From positions 294,259 to 358,258 of the forward strand of contig NZ_JBMMUF010000004.1 in assembly GCF_049257235.1 (NCBI RefSeq): 64,000 nt of DNA, in the 5' to 3' direction. Position numbers and translations under genes: made by a program. This document shows, one piece after another, positions 1 through 7,909 of this stretch. Numbering within the stretch: position 1 is the stretch's first letter; each line of letters begins with the position of its first letter. This DNA comes from Pseudoalteromonas sp049257235. Its GTDB lineage: Bacteria > Pseudomonadota > Gammaproteobacteria > Enterobacterales > Alteromonadaceae. Below the pieces are notes generated by a model that had not been told where the DNA came from, made no database searches, and worked only from the letters and a program-made list of their open reading frames with translations.

Positions 1-921
1 AGTGGTACCCGCAAAGGCAGGTATAGGCTCGTGCATGTCACGCACTTCAACACAGCCCGGATATTGCGTATTAATGTCTTTGGTGGCATCAAGTAACATT
101 GCTTGTAATTCTGGGATGCTCAGCCCCGGTAGAGGACGCATGTCTAACTGTAATTCACAGCACCCGCAAATACGGTTTGCGCTGTCTCCACCATGAATAT
201 GCCCTAAGTTTAAAGTTGGATAGGGAATAGCAAAGTGCTCAATTGAATATTTATTCTTAAGTTCCTCTTTTAGCTTCAGCAAGTTTTGAATGACCAGATT
301 CATCACTTCAATGGCATTGATGCCGCGCTCTGGATCTGAACTGTGACCACTCTTTCCAATGATACGAATTGCCGATGTCATATGACCTTTGTGAGTGAAT
401 ACTGGCACCATGTCGGTGGGTTCACCAATGATACAGCGTGCGGGCTTTAAGTCTGGATATCTTGCAACTTCTTGCGCACCGGCCATGGTCGTTTCTTCAT
501 CGGCGGTCGCTAAAATTAACAGAGGTTGCTGTTGAGTGCTGCTATCAAGCTCTGCAATCGCATTGAGTACAAAAGCAAAAAATCCCTTCATATCAATACT
601 GCCCAGACCAAACAGCTTGTTATCTTGCTCTGTTAGAGTAAATGGATCCCTATGCCAACGGCCTTCATCAAAAGGCACCGTATCTGTGTGCCCTGCGAGC
701 ATCAAACCACCGGCTCCTTCGCCGCGCTTTGCGAGCAGATTAAACTTGCCCGGAGCGCTTTCTAATTCAATGACTTGACACTCAAAACCGAGTGATTCAC
801 ACCATGTAGCGAGGAGTTCGATAACGCCGCGATTGCTTTGACTTTGTTGAGGGTCAAGCGAACTAATCGAGGGAGAAGCAATAAGTTGCTTATATAGCTC
901 AATAAAATCAGGGGTTAGCAT
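1..921 (-). CDS. argE: Acetylornithine deacetylase, truncated by the window edge
   Basis: Removes the acetyl group from N2-acetylornithine to give ornithine, the fifth step of the linear arginine pathway, in the cytoplasm. The reverse strand reads MLTPDFIELYKQL from an ATG at 921; 307 codons are visible and the C-terminus lies outside the window (family length about 380). M20-family metal ligands can be seen: AGHTDTVPFD (His and Asp), then ADEETTMAG with the paired Glu, and a GHSSDPERGINA stretch typical of the dimerisation domain. It is transcribed divergently from argC across an interval holding two ARG boxes, so ArgR probably controls both directions. The alternative M20 enzyme DapE is less likely given the argCBFGH neighbour. 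Confidence 0.93.
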   Translation of the reverse strand, partial: MLTPDFIELYKQLIASPSISSLDPQQSQSNRGVIELLATWCESLGFECQVIELESAPGKFNLLAKRGEGAGGLMLAGHTDTVPFDEGRWHRDPFTLTEQDNKLFGLGSIDMKGFFAFVLNAIAELDSSTQQQPLLILATADEETTMAGAQEVARYPDLKPARCIIGEPTDMVPVFTHKGHMTSAIRIIGKSGHSSDPERGINAIEVMNLVIQNLLKLKEELKNKYSIEHFAIPYPTLNLGHIHGGDSANRICGCCELQLDMRPLPGLSIPELQAMLLDATKDINTQYPGCVEVRDMHEPIPAFAGTT

Positions 922-954
922 AAATTTTCCAAATAATTATTCACAACTGTTGCA

Positions 955-993
955 TAACAATATAAATGCCTTTATAGTGAATATCAATTCACT
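955..993. promoter_or_regulatory. Tandem ARG boxes (ArgR operator) between argE and argC
   Basis: Positions 976-993 form an almost perfect 18-bp palindrome, AGTGAAT-ATCA-ATTCACT, matching the E. coli ARG box consensus (TGAAT, four A/T, ATTCA) except for one C in the centre. A second, weaker box fits at 955-972 (about 14 of 18 consensus positions), separated by exactly 3 bp, which is the usual spacing for a hexameric ArgR site. The pair sits between divergent argE and argC, so arginine-loaded ArgR would repress both. The match is seen in the sequence; binding is inferred. Confidence 0.85.
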
Positions 994-1045
994 TTTTTAG
1001 CATAAATATTGTTTGATGATTGGTTTTCTTCCTAGCATATCGCAA

Positions 1046-1111
1046 CGACGATAGTTCGAGTACACATCCCTCACAGGGTGTGTACTCACTTTTTTTTCGT
1101 CGGGCTTCCCG
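1046..1111 (+). terminator. Hairpin with T tract in the argC leader, possible attenuator
   Basis: Positions 1058-1087 form a long stem (GAGTACACA-CCCT pairing with AGGG-TGTGTACTC, one bulge) followed by a run of T at 1090-1097, the layout of an intrinsic terminator read toward argC. The flanks CGACGA (1046-1051) and TCGTCG (1097-1102) can pair with each other around the stem, and a small CGGG-CTT-CCCG hairpin follows at 1101-1111. It lies after the ARG boxes and before the argC ATG at 1146, with no gene upstream on this strand to terminate, so it is either an attenuator or a leader structure. No short Arg-rich leader peptide was recognised. Confidence 0.5.
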
Positions 1112-1145
1112 CCTGTTATTTAGTTCTTTTTTGAGTGTGTTGTAA

Positions 1146-2153
1146 ATGAATATTGTAATAGTTGGAGCAAGCGGTTACAGCGGGGCTGAGTTAGCCAAGC
1201 TAATCGCCAATCACCCTTATTTTGATTTAGTAGGATGCTATGTATCTGAAGCAAGTGCAGATTTAAACAAGCCATTAAGTCAATTGTATCCTGAACACAA
1301 AGGAGTAGTTGATCTTTGCCTTGAAGGATTAAGCCCTCATGCTATCAAAGATATTTCGCAAAAAGCAGATGCAGTATGTTTGTGCACCGATCATAAAGTG
1401 AGCATTGACTTAGCTCCTGTATTTTTGGAAATGGGCTTAAAAGTATTTGATTTATCTGGAGGTTTTCGCCTATCTGATGCGAGCCAGTATGACCAATATT
1501 ATGGTTTTACACACCAACACCCAGCACTACTTGATCACGCTGTTTATGGCTTAGCAGAGTGGTATGGTGACAAAGTAAAAGATGCCAATCTTGTGGCGGT
1601 TGCTGGTTGTTATCCCACTGCGAGCCTAAATGCGCTCAAACCCTTAAAAGACGCCCAGCTGTTAGCAGATAATGCTCACATCATTATCAATGCCGTCTCA
1701 GGTGTTACCGGAGCCGGTAGAAAGGCCAATATCGGTACGCATTTTTGTGAGGTATCCCTCACGCCCTATGGGTTATTCAATCATCGCCACACTCCGGAGA
1801 TTGAACAATATCTTGATCATCCTGTTCTATTTACACCGCATTTGGGTAATTTCAAGCGAGGCATTTTGGCGACCATCTATGCCCAAGTTAATCATGGTGT
1901 GAGCATTGAGGATGTGAGCTCTGCGTATCAAGTACTTGCTGATGAGCCGCTTATTCGCTTGCTAGGTGCAGGGCAAGTCGCGTCTATTAAAGGAATCGAA
2001 AATCAACCTTATGTCGACATAGGCTGGAACCTAAAGGATCAGCAACTGATCATCAGTGTTGCTATCGATAATCTACTCAAAGGCGCATCAGGTCAGGCAT
2101 TGCAGTGTTTAAACCTAAATGCAGGCTTAGCAATTAATACGGGACTAATGTGA
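1146..2153 (+). CDS. argC: N-acetyl-gamma-glutamyl-phosphate reductase
   Basis: Third step of arginine synthesis: reduces N-acetylglutamyl phosphate with NADPH to the semialdehyde. The 335-residue protein opens with the nucleotide-binding loop GASGYSGAEL (residues 7-16) and carries the active-site cysteine in VAGCYPTASLNAL near residue 155. HTPEIEQ near residue 220 is also typical of the family. Length is normal. It is the first gene of argCBFGH(A), with argB starting one base after its stop. Expression should be repressed by ArgR through the boxes at 955-993 and may be modulated by the leader hairpin. Confidence 0.97.
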   Translation: MNIVIVGASGYSGAELAKLIANHPYFDLVGCYVSEASADLNKPLSQLYPEHKGVVDLCLEGLSPHAIKDISQKADAVCLCTDHKVSIDLAPVFLEMGLKVFDLSGGFRLSDASQYDQYYGFTHQHPALLDHAVYGLAEWYGDKVKDANLVAVAGCYPTASLNALKPLKDAQLLADNAHIIINAVSGVTGAGRKANIGTHFCEVSLTPYGLFNHRHTPEIEQYLDHPVLFTPHLGNFKRGILATIYAQVNHGVSIEDVSSAYQVLADEPLIRLLGAGQVASIKGIENQPYVDIGWNLKDQQLIISVAIDNLLKGASGQALQCLNLNAGLAINTGLM

Positions 2154-2154
2154 T

Positions 2155-2928
2155 ATGGCAACTGCAAAGAAAACATGGGTAATTAAGCTCGGCGGAGCCG
2201 TATTGAATAACCTTGAGGCGTTGGATGCCTTATTTGCAGCTTTAGCATCAAAGCCCGATGCCCACTATGTTGTTGTTCATGGTGGTGGTGCGTTGGTGGA
2301 TAGATGGTTACACGATGCAGGGTTTGCAACCGCAAAGCATCAGGGGTTACGCATTAGTCCTGCTGAACAAATGCCCTATATCGTGGGGGCATTAGCTGGG
2401 TGTGCGAATAAACAACTCGTTGGCGCGGCGCTGAAAAACGCATTACAACCCGTGGGCATTAGCCTATATGAAGCTGGAGTACAAGCGCAGCAAAAACTCA
2501 AGGCTTTAGGGTGTGTTGGCGAGTGTGAAGAAGTACCGGGCTCAATTGTTCCTTCGTTATTAGAAAACCACCGTTTGCCTGTTGTTAGCAGTATCAGTTT
2601 CGATAGCGAAGGTAATTGGTACAACGTGAATGCCGATGAAGCTGCTGCGGCCATTGCTAAGCAGTTACAAGCGGAACTTATTTTCATGACCGATGTAGAG
2701 GCAGTGCTTGACCAACAAGGGCAGCCTTTGCATGTATTAAGTGCACAGCACATTTCACAGCTTATTGAACAAGGAGTTATATCGGGCGGGATGGAGGTCA
2801 AAGTTAAGACCAGTCTTCTTGCAGCCCAGCACTTACGAAGAGGTGTGTATATCTCAAGCTGGTTAAAACCACAAAACCTCATCGCGTTGCTCAATGGCGA
2901 GCACGTGGGCACTCAAATTACGATATAG
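2155..2928 (+). CDS. argB: Acetylglutamate kinase
   Basis: Phosphorylates N-acetylglutamate with ATP, the second step of arginine synthesis. The 257-residue protein shows the amino acid kinase signatures KLGGAVL near residue 11, the VVHGGGALVD glycine loop near residue 40, and GGMEVKVKTSLLA near residue 210. It lacks the N-terminal extension of the arginine-sensitive hexameric kinases, so it resembles the E. coli dimeric type; feedback control would then fall on the ArgA domain encoded at the end of the operon. It begins one base after the argC stop and ends two bases before argF, which points to translational coupling. Confidence 0.96.
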   Translation: MATAKKTWVIKLGGAVLNNLEALDALFAALASKPDAHYVVVHGGGALVDRWLHDAGFATAKHQGLRISPAEQMPYIVGALAGCANKQLVGAALKNALQPVGISLYEAGVQAQQKLKALGCVGECEEVPGSIVPSLLENHRLPVVSSISFDSEGNWYNVNADEAAAAIAKQLQAELIFMTDVEAVLDQQGQPLHVLSAQHISQLIEQGVISGGMEVKVKTSLLAAQHLRRGVYISSWLKPQNLIALLNGEHVGTQITI

Positions 2929-2930
2929 AT

Positions 2931-3854
2931 ATGACTATGAAACAAGATTTTATTACTGGCTTAGAGCTAGATGACAAAAAAGTACTGTCGCTATTAAACC
3001 TAGCGCAAGAGATCAAAGCACAACCAAAAGACTATGCGCAGGCATTGGCTGGCAAATCCATTGTAACCCTGTTTGAGAAGCAAAGTTTACGTACTCGTCT
3101 GACATTTGATCTTGGTATCCACAAGTTAGGTGGTCATGCGGTGTATTTGGATCAGCAAAATGGTGCAATGGGTTCGCGTGAGTCAGTTAAAGACTTTGCG
3201 CTCAATATTAGCGCATGGGCTGATGCCATTGTTGCTCGTGTAAATCAGCATAAGACACTTCAAGAACTCAGTGAGTTTTCAGCAAAACCTGTGGTTAACT
3301 CATTGTGTGATCTGTATCACCCGTGTCAGGCGCTTGCCGATTTTTTGACACTTAAAGAGGTACATGGTGATGTGAGTCAATTAAAACTGGCTTACTTAGG
3401 TGAGGGAAATAACGTAACTCACTCATTAATGCTACTTGCTGCTACATTAGGTACAGATTTTGTGGCAGTATGCCCCAAAGGCAGCGGTCCTGATGCGCAA
3501 ATTGTTAAACAAGCAGAGCAAATTGCAGCAGCCAAAGGAGCGTCTATCCTTGTCAGTGACCGTGTCGAAGCGGCTGTTGGTGCTAACGCTTTATATGCAG
3601 ATACATGGGTGTCAATGGGCGACAACACACCGCTTGAGCAAGTAAAAGAAAAGTACATGCCATATCAGCTAAACAAAGAGCTGGTAGAGATGACAGGCGC
3701 ACAAACGATATTGCATTGCCAACCAGCACACCGTGAATTTGAAATTACCTCTGAGGTGATGGATGGCGAACAATCAAAAATTATTCAGCAAGCAGAAAAC
3801 CGCATGCATGCGCAAAATGCCTTGCTAGTGACATTATTAAACCCAAATTTTTAA
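2931..3854 (+). CDS. argF: Ornithine carbamoyltransferase
   Basis: Joins carbamoyl phosphate to ornithine to give citrulline. The 307-residue protein has the carbamoyl-phosphate loop FEKQSLRTRLTFD (residues 49-61), HPCQALAD near residue 130, DTWVSMGDN near residue 225 and the ornithine-site motif HCQPAHRE near residue 262. Two positions differ from the classical motifs: SLRTR in place of STRTR and HCQP in place of HCLP. I believe both variants occur in other marine gammaproteobacterial ArgF proteins, so activity is probably normal. An in-frame ATG at 2937 is a possible alternative start. It is embedded in the arg operon, with argG 9 bases downstream. Confidence 0.94.
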   Translation: MTMKQDFITGLELDDKKVLSLLNLAQEIKAQPKDYAQALAGKSIVTLFEKQSLRTRLTFDLGIHKLGGHAVYLDQQNGAMGSRESVKDFALNISAWADAIVARVNQHKTLQELSEFSAKPVVNSLCDLYHPCQALADFLTLKEVHGDVSQLKLAYLGEGNNVTHSLMLLAATLGTDFVAVCPKGSGPDAQIVKQAEQIAAAKGASILVSDRVEAAVGANALYADTWVSMGDNTPLEQVKEKYMPYQLNKELVEMTGAQTILHCQPAHREFEITSEVMDGEQSKIIQQAENRMHAQNALLVTLLNPNF

Positions 3855-3863
3855 GGACTTGAG

Positions 3864-5063
3864 ATGAGCACTATTAAAAAAGTTGTATTGGCCTACTCGG
3901 GTGGTTTAGATACATCAGCAATCGTTCCATGGTTAAAAGAGAACTATGGATGTGAAGTTATCGCATTCGTTGCCGATGTTGGCCAAGGAGAGGAAGAGTT
4001 GCAAGGCGTAGAGGAAAAAGCGATTGCATCGGGTGCGTCTGAGTGCCATATCGTTGACCTTAAAGAAGAAATGGTTGCTAACTACATCTATCCAACGTTG
4101 AAAACCGGTTCGGTATATGAGGGCACCTATTTGCTAGGTACTTCGATGGCACGTCCAATCATTGCTAAAGCACAAGTAGAAATTGCGCGCAAAGTGGGCG
4201 CTGATGCGTTGTCCCATGGTTGCACAGGTAAAGGGAATGATCAGGTCCGTTTTGAATCTTGTTTCGCTGCCCTTGCGCCTGATCTAAAAGTGATTGCGCC
4301 TTGGCGTGAGTGGGATCTATCAAGCCGTGAGTCTTTGCTTGATTACCTAGCACAGCGCGATATTCCGTGTTCAGCGTCAGCCACCAAAATTTACAGTCGA
4401 GATGCCAATGCGTGGCATATTTCTCACGAAGGTGGTGAACTTGAAGATCCATGGTGTCAGCCAAGTGACCAAGTGTGGACCTGGACGACTGCTCCAGAGC
4501 AAGCACCCAATGAGCCAGAGCTAGTTACTTTAAGCATCGAAAAAGGTGAAGTTGTAGCTGTTAATGGCGAACAACTAAGCCCATATCAGTGCTTGGTTAA
4601 ATTAAACCAACTCGCTGCGCCTCACGGTGTTGGTCGTGTTGATATTGTTGAAAACCGTTTAGTTGGCATGAAGTCTCGTGGTTGTTATGAAACACCGGGC
4701 GGCACAGTGATGATGGCGGCATTACAGGCGATTGACGAGTTAGTTCTGGATAAATCAAGCCGCAAGTGGAAAGAAACCTTGGCTGGTGAGTTTGCACATC
4801 TAGTGTATGACGGTCGTTGGTTTACACCACTTAAAGACAGTATTTTGGCAGCGGCTGAGGCATTCTCACAATACGCCAGTGGTGAAGTTGTGCTGAAAAT
4901 GTACAAGGGTCAAGTAGTCGCAGTACAAAAGCAATCAGTTAACAGCCTGTATAGTGAAGACTTCGCTACCTTCGGCGAAGACGATGTGTATGACCAATCA
5001 CACGCTGAAGGATTTATTCGTTTGTTCTCGTTATCTAGCAGAATTGCAGCGCTTAAGAAGTAA
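3864..5063 (+). CDS. argG: Argininosuccinate synthase
   Basis: Condenses citrulline and aspartate using ATP to form argininosuccinate. The 399-residue protein starts with the PP-loop motif AYSGGLDTSAI (residues 9-19), followed by FVADVGQGEEEL, HGCTGKGNDQVRFE and the C-terminal SRGCYETPGGTV block, all in the expected order and at the usual length for the shorter bacterial type. A good ribosome binding site (AAGGACTTGAG) precedes the ATG. It lies between argF and argH(A) in the same transcription unit. Confidence 0.97.
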   Translation: MSTIKKVVLAYSGGLDTSAIVPWLKENYGCEVIAFVADVGQGEEELQGVEEKAIASGASECHIVDLKEEMVANYIYPTLKTGSVYEGTYLLGTSMARPIIAKAQVEIARKVGADALSHGCTGKGNDQVRFESCFAALAPDLKVIAPWREWDLSSRESLLDYLAQRDIPCSASATKIYSRDANAWHISHEGGELEDPWCQPSDQVWTWTTAPEQAPNEPELVTLSIEKGEVVAVNGEQLSPYQCLVKLNQLAAPHGVGRVDIVENRLVGMKSRGCYETPGGTVMMAALQAIDELVLDKSSRKWKETLAGEFAHLVYDGRWFTPLKDSILAAAEAFSQYASGEVVLKMYKGQVVAVQKQSVNSLYSEDFATFGEDDVYDQSHAEGFIRLFSLSSRIAALKK

Positions 5064-5078
5064 GGCAGGAGATAGGGT

Positions 5079-6944
5079 ATGGCACTTTGGGGTGGACGGT
5101 TTTCATCGGGTCCTGATGAAGCTTTTAAACAGTTTAATGATTCTTTGCCATTCGATTATGTTATGGCTGAGCAAGACATTATCGGCTCTATCGCGTGGGC
5201 GGGGGCGCTCAATCGTGTTGCTGTATTAACTGATGCTGAGCACTCAGAGCTAGTGGGTGCCTTGTATGAGTTACTTGAGGAAGTTAAAGCGGACCCGGAT
5301 AGTGTAGCGCTCAGTGGTGATGAAGATATTCATTCCTACGTAGAAGCCGCGCTAATTGGTAAAGTGGGCGATCTTGGCAAGAAATTGCATACAGGACGTA
5401 GTCGAAATGATCAGGTGGCAACAGATTTCCGGTTGTGGTGTAAAAAGACTGCGTTAACAGTTGCTGATGCCATCTGCGCGACTAAAACAGCCTTGATTGC
5501 GTTAGCTGAGCGTGAATTTGGTACTGTTTTACCCGGCTATACCCACCTTCAACGTGCTCAACCTGTGCTATTTAGTCACTGGTGTATGGCTTATGTGGAA
5601 ATGCTAGAGCGTGATGAGAGTCGTTTGTATGATGCGCTCAAGCGCCTTGACCAATGCCCGTTAGGGAGTGGCGCATTAGCTGGCACTGCTTATGCCATGG
5701 ACAGAGAGCTTCTTGCTCAGGACCTTGGTTTTGCCAGTGCGACACGCAATAGCTTAGATGCAGTATCAGACAGAGACTTTGTTGTGGAGCTACTAAGCAC
5801 CGCATCAATTTCGATGCTGCATTTGTCTCGTTTTGCTGAAGACCTCATCTTCTATAACTCTGGCGAAGCCGGTTTTATCGACTTGGCGGATAATGTGACA
5901 TCAGGTTCGTCGTTGATGCCACAAAAGAAAAACCCAGATGCGTTGGAGCTTATCCGCGGTAAGACTGGGCGTGTATTTGGTGCCATGAGTGCCATGATGA
6001 TGACTCTTAAATCATTGCCTCTGGCTTACAACAAAGACATGCAAGAAGACAAAGAAGGGCTTTTTGATGCGCTGCCAACCTGGTTAGCTTGTTTACACAT
6101 GGCGCAATCATGCATCAATGGTATTAAAGTGAATGCTGATAAAACCAAGGCGGCTGCGCAAGGTGGCCATGCTAATGCCACTGAGCTTGCTGATTACCTA
6201 GTTGCGAAAGGGATCCCGTTCCGTGAAGGGCATCATATTGTTGGTCAGCTTGTGCAAGTTGCGATTAGTGAAGGGAAAAACTTGGAACAACTGGAACTTG
6301 CGCAATTTAAAGCTGTATGCGATGTCATAGATGATGATGTGTACGCAGTGTTAGAGCTCGATGCATGTCTGAATGCCCGTAAAGCCCTTGGGGGAACGTC
6401 TCCTCAACAAGTGAGCTTTGCTATCAAACAGGCTAAAGCGAAGCATCACATTGTGGTGCGCGACGCGAACCTAAATGATGTCGACGCTATTAGCGAACTT
6501 ATACAATACTGGGCTCGTGAAGGTGAGAACTTGCCTCGCGCAAAAAGTGACATGGTGCACTCTATTAACGAGTTTGCCGTGACCGAGGTCGATGGCAAAG
6601 TAACGGGGTGCGCCTCTTTGTACGTGTATGATACCGGTTTAGCTGAAATCCGCTCGTTAGGTGTCAATCCACAGTGCAGTGTTAAAGGTCAAGGGCGCTT
6701 TTTGGTAGAACACTTGCTTGAAAAAGCCAAAAAATTGGCACTTAAGCGTGTGATTGTACTGACGCGTGTACCTGATTTTTTTGCCAAACTTGGATTTGCT
6801 GACAGCAGCAAGGCAAGTTTACCTGAAAAGGTTATGAAAGACTGTGAGTTGTGCCTACGCAAGGAGAATTGCGACGAAGTGGCAATGGATTACTACCTAC
6901 AAAAAGTGGAAATCGGTGAGATCCCATGCCAACAAATCGCCTAA
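5079..6944 (+). CDS. argH: Fused argininosuccinate lyase / N-acetylglutamate synthase, ArgH(A)
   Basis: A two-function protein of 621 residues. Residues 1 to about 452 are argininosuccinate lyase, which splits argininosuccinate into arginine and fumarate: WGGRFSSGPDE at the start, HTGRSRNDQVATDFR near residue 105 and the lyase signature GSSLMPQKKNPD near residue 280. From about residue 455 (IVVRDANLNDVDAI) to the end is a GNAT acetyltransferase domain with LGVNPQCSVKGQGRFLVEHL, the short ArgA type without an amino acid kinase domain, which would make N-acetylglutamate, the first intermediate. Such argH(A) fusions are known from Moritella and related marine gammaproteobacteria. One polypeptide thus carries the first and last enzymes of the pathway. 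No frameshift is seen at the junction. Confidence 0.95.
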   Translation: MALWGGRFSSGPDEAFKQFNDSLPFDYVMAEQDIIGSIAWAGALNRVAVLTDAEHSELVGALYELLEEVKADPDSVALSGDEDIHSYVEAALIGKVGDLGKKLHTGRSRNDQVATDFRLWCKKTALTVADAICATKTALIALAEREFGTVLPGYTHLQRAQPVLFSHWCMAYVEMLERDESRLYDALKRLDQCPLGSGALAGTAYAMDRELLAQDLGFASATRNSLDAVSDRDFVVELLSTASISMLHLSRFAEDLIFYNSGEAGFIDLADNVTSGSSLMPQKKNPDALELIRGKTGRVFGAMSAMMMTLKSLPLAYNKDMQEDKEGLFDALPTWLACLHMAQSCINGIKVNADKTKAAAQGGHANATELADYLVAKGIPFREGHHIVGQLVQVAISEGKNLEQLELAQFKAVCDVIDDDVYAVLELDACLNARKALGGTSPQQVSFAIKQAKAKHHIVVRDANLNDVDAISELIQYWAREGENLPRAKSDMVHSINEFAVTEVDGKVTGCASLYVYDTGLAEIRSLGVNPQCSVKGQGRFLVEHLLEKAKKLALKRVIVLTRVPDFFAKLGFADSSKASLPEKVMKDCELCLRKENCDEVAMDYYLQKVEIGEIPCQQIA

Positions 6945-6994
6945 TTTTGATCATGTTGTGATTTTTGGCACGCCTTCTGCATTGTTATATGGGT

Positions 6995-7016
6995 CGTCAA
7001 AGAATTGATTTTGACG
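6995..7016 (+). terminator. Weak hairpin after the arginine operon
   Basis: CGTCAAA at 6995-7001 pairs with TTTGACG at 7010-7016 across an 8-base loop, about 50 bases after the argH(A) stop. There is no clean T tract, so termination here may be weak or factor-dependent. Confidence 0.3.
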
Positions 7017-7042
7017 GCTCCATTACAAAGCATGTTAAACAT

Positions 7043-7071
7043 TTGACATGGCTGTTAATAATAATTTAACT
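7043..7071 (+). promoter_or_regulatory. Candidate sigma-70 promoter for the small-protein gene
   Basis: A perfect -35 hexamer TTGACA at 7043-7048 is followed 16-17 bases later by an A/T-rich stretch (TTTAAC or TTAACT, 7065-7071) that only loosely fits a -10 box. It is well placed, about 20 bases before the ATG at 7094, but would leave a very short leader. It suggests that the small protein and the membrane-protein array form their own transcription unit, apart from the arg operon. Confidence 0.35.
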
Positions 7072-7093
7072 TAGGTTTTAAAGGAGATTAACG

Positions 7094-7300
7094 ATGCAAG
7101 TTAATGCCAATTCACAAATTCAAGCACAAGCATACACAACACTACAACAGCAAGCTCAGCCTGTAGCGCAAAACACTGGCACTCAGACGCTACAATCTGA
7201 TACAGTGACTTTATCAAGCGACGCAGTAGCTGCGAGCCAAGCTGAGTTACAGCGTGGCGGTGGGGATGTGATTCTTGATCCACCTAAAAAAGAGAATTAG
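7094..7300 (+). CDS. Small uncharacterised protein (68 aa) heading the membrane-protein array
   Basis: I do not recognise a family. A strong ribosome binding site (AAGGAG at 7080-7085) precedes the ATG, so it is likely translated. The protein is rich in Gln, Ala, Thr and Ser, has no membrane segment or signal peptide, and contains the segment SDTVTLSSDAVAAS near residues 35-48. A similar D-T/S-V-T-L-S phrase occurs at the N-termini of several small proteobacterial proteins of unknown role. It ends in GGG followed by a short tail, DVILDPPKKEN. It sits 20 bases upstream of the first of four tandem membrane proteins and may be co-transcribed with them. A secreted or processed peptide is only speculation. 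Confidence 0.65.
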   Translation: MQVNANSQIQAQAYTTLQQQAQPVAQNTGTQTLQSDTVTLSSDAVAASQAELQRGGGDVILDPPKKEN

Positions 7301-7320
7301 GAAATAAAACGAGATGACGG

Positions 7321-7875
7321 ATGTATTTTGAGAGAGGCCTAGCTGTTTTTATGGGATCCTTCGTTGTGTGGGGATTCCTAATGGCAATGTTGTTTAACTT
7401 GCTACTTTTGGGCTGCAAAGCTAAACAAGACTTAAGGCTTGTTTGGGTTAGCGTGGTCATGTTCATCTCGTATTTCATTAGTGATCACTTTCATGATTAT
7501 TTTAGAACATATGATTATTACCTTAAGTGGCTCACTTATGATCTGCTTACTCTTATCTTAATAGTTCCAGTCTTATTTTTCAGGAAATCGCCTATATCAG
7601 CGGGTGTTATATACGTAATTATAGGGTTGACATTCAATAGTGTCCTTTTGCTACTCATGCATACTGACATTGTAGTAGCAGGGAACAGAGAAGAGTGGTG
7701 GTTTTGGAGCTTTTACTCTATGGGGATAAATTTATCGGACCTCACAATGATAGTCGCTCTAATAGTAGACAGAGATGTTTTAGGTTTTATCATCTTCAAA
7801 AAGCTTCTTGTGGAAAAGCTCTCAAAGAAAAGCAACTCTCTTTATCGAAGAAATATAGACGCTATTAATGCTTGA
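7321..7875 (+). CDS. Uncharacterised five-helix membrane protein, array copy 1
   Basis: 184 residues with about five hydrophobic segments; first and most divergent of four tandem paralogues. Shared landmarks are VWGFLMAMLFNLL near residue 16 (the other copies have NWG), ISYFIS near residue 49, a DLLTL helix near residue 74, a MHTD near residue 113, and the C-terminal block WWFWSFYSMGINLSDLTMI followed by DRDVLGF. The basic tail KKLLVEKLSKKS suggests a cytoplasmic C-terminus by the positive-inside rule. The coding sequence looks more A/T-rich than the flanking arg genes. The ATG has only a weak ribosome binding site. No known domain is recognised and no function is proposed. Confidence 0.75.
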   Translation: MYFERGLAVFMGSFVVWGFLMAMLFNLLLLGCKAKQDLRLVWVSVVMFISYFISDHFHDYFRTYDYYLKWLTYDLLTLILIVPVLFFRKSPISAGVIYVIIGLTFNSVLLLLMHTDIVVAGNREEWWFWSFYSMGINLSDLTMIVALIVDRDVLGFIIFKKLLVEKLSKKSNSLYRRNIDAINA

Positions 7876-7909
7876 TTAACTGACACCGTTGCTTCGCAAG
7901 GGTATTTCA

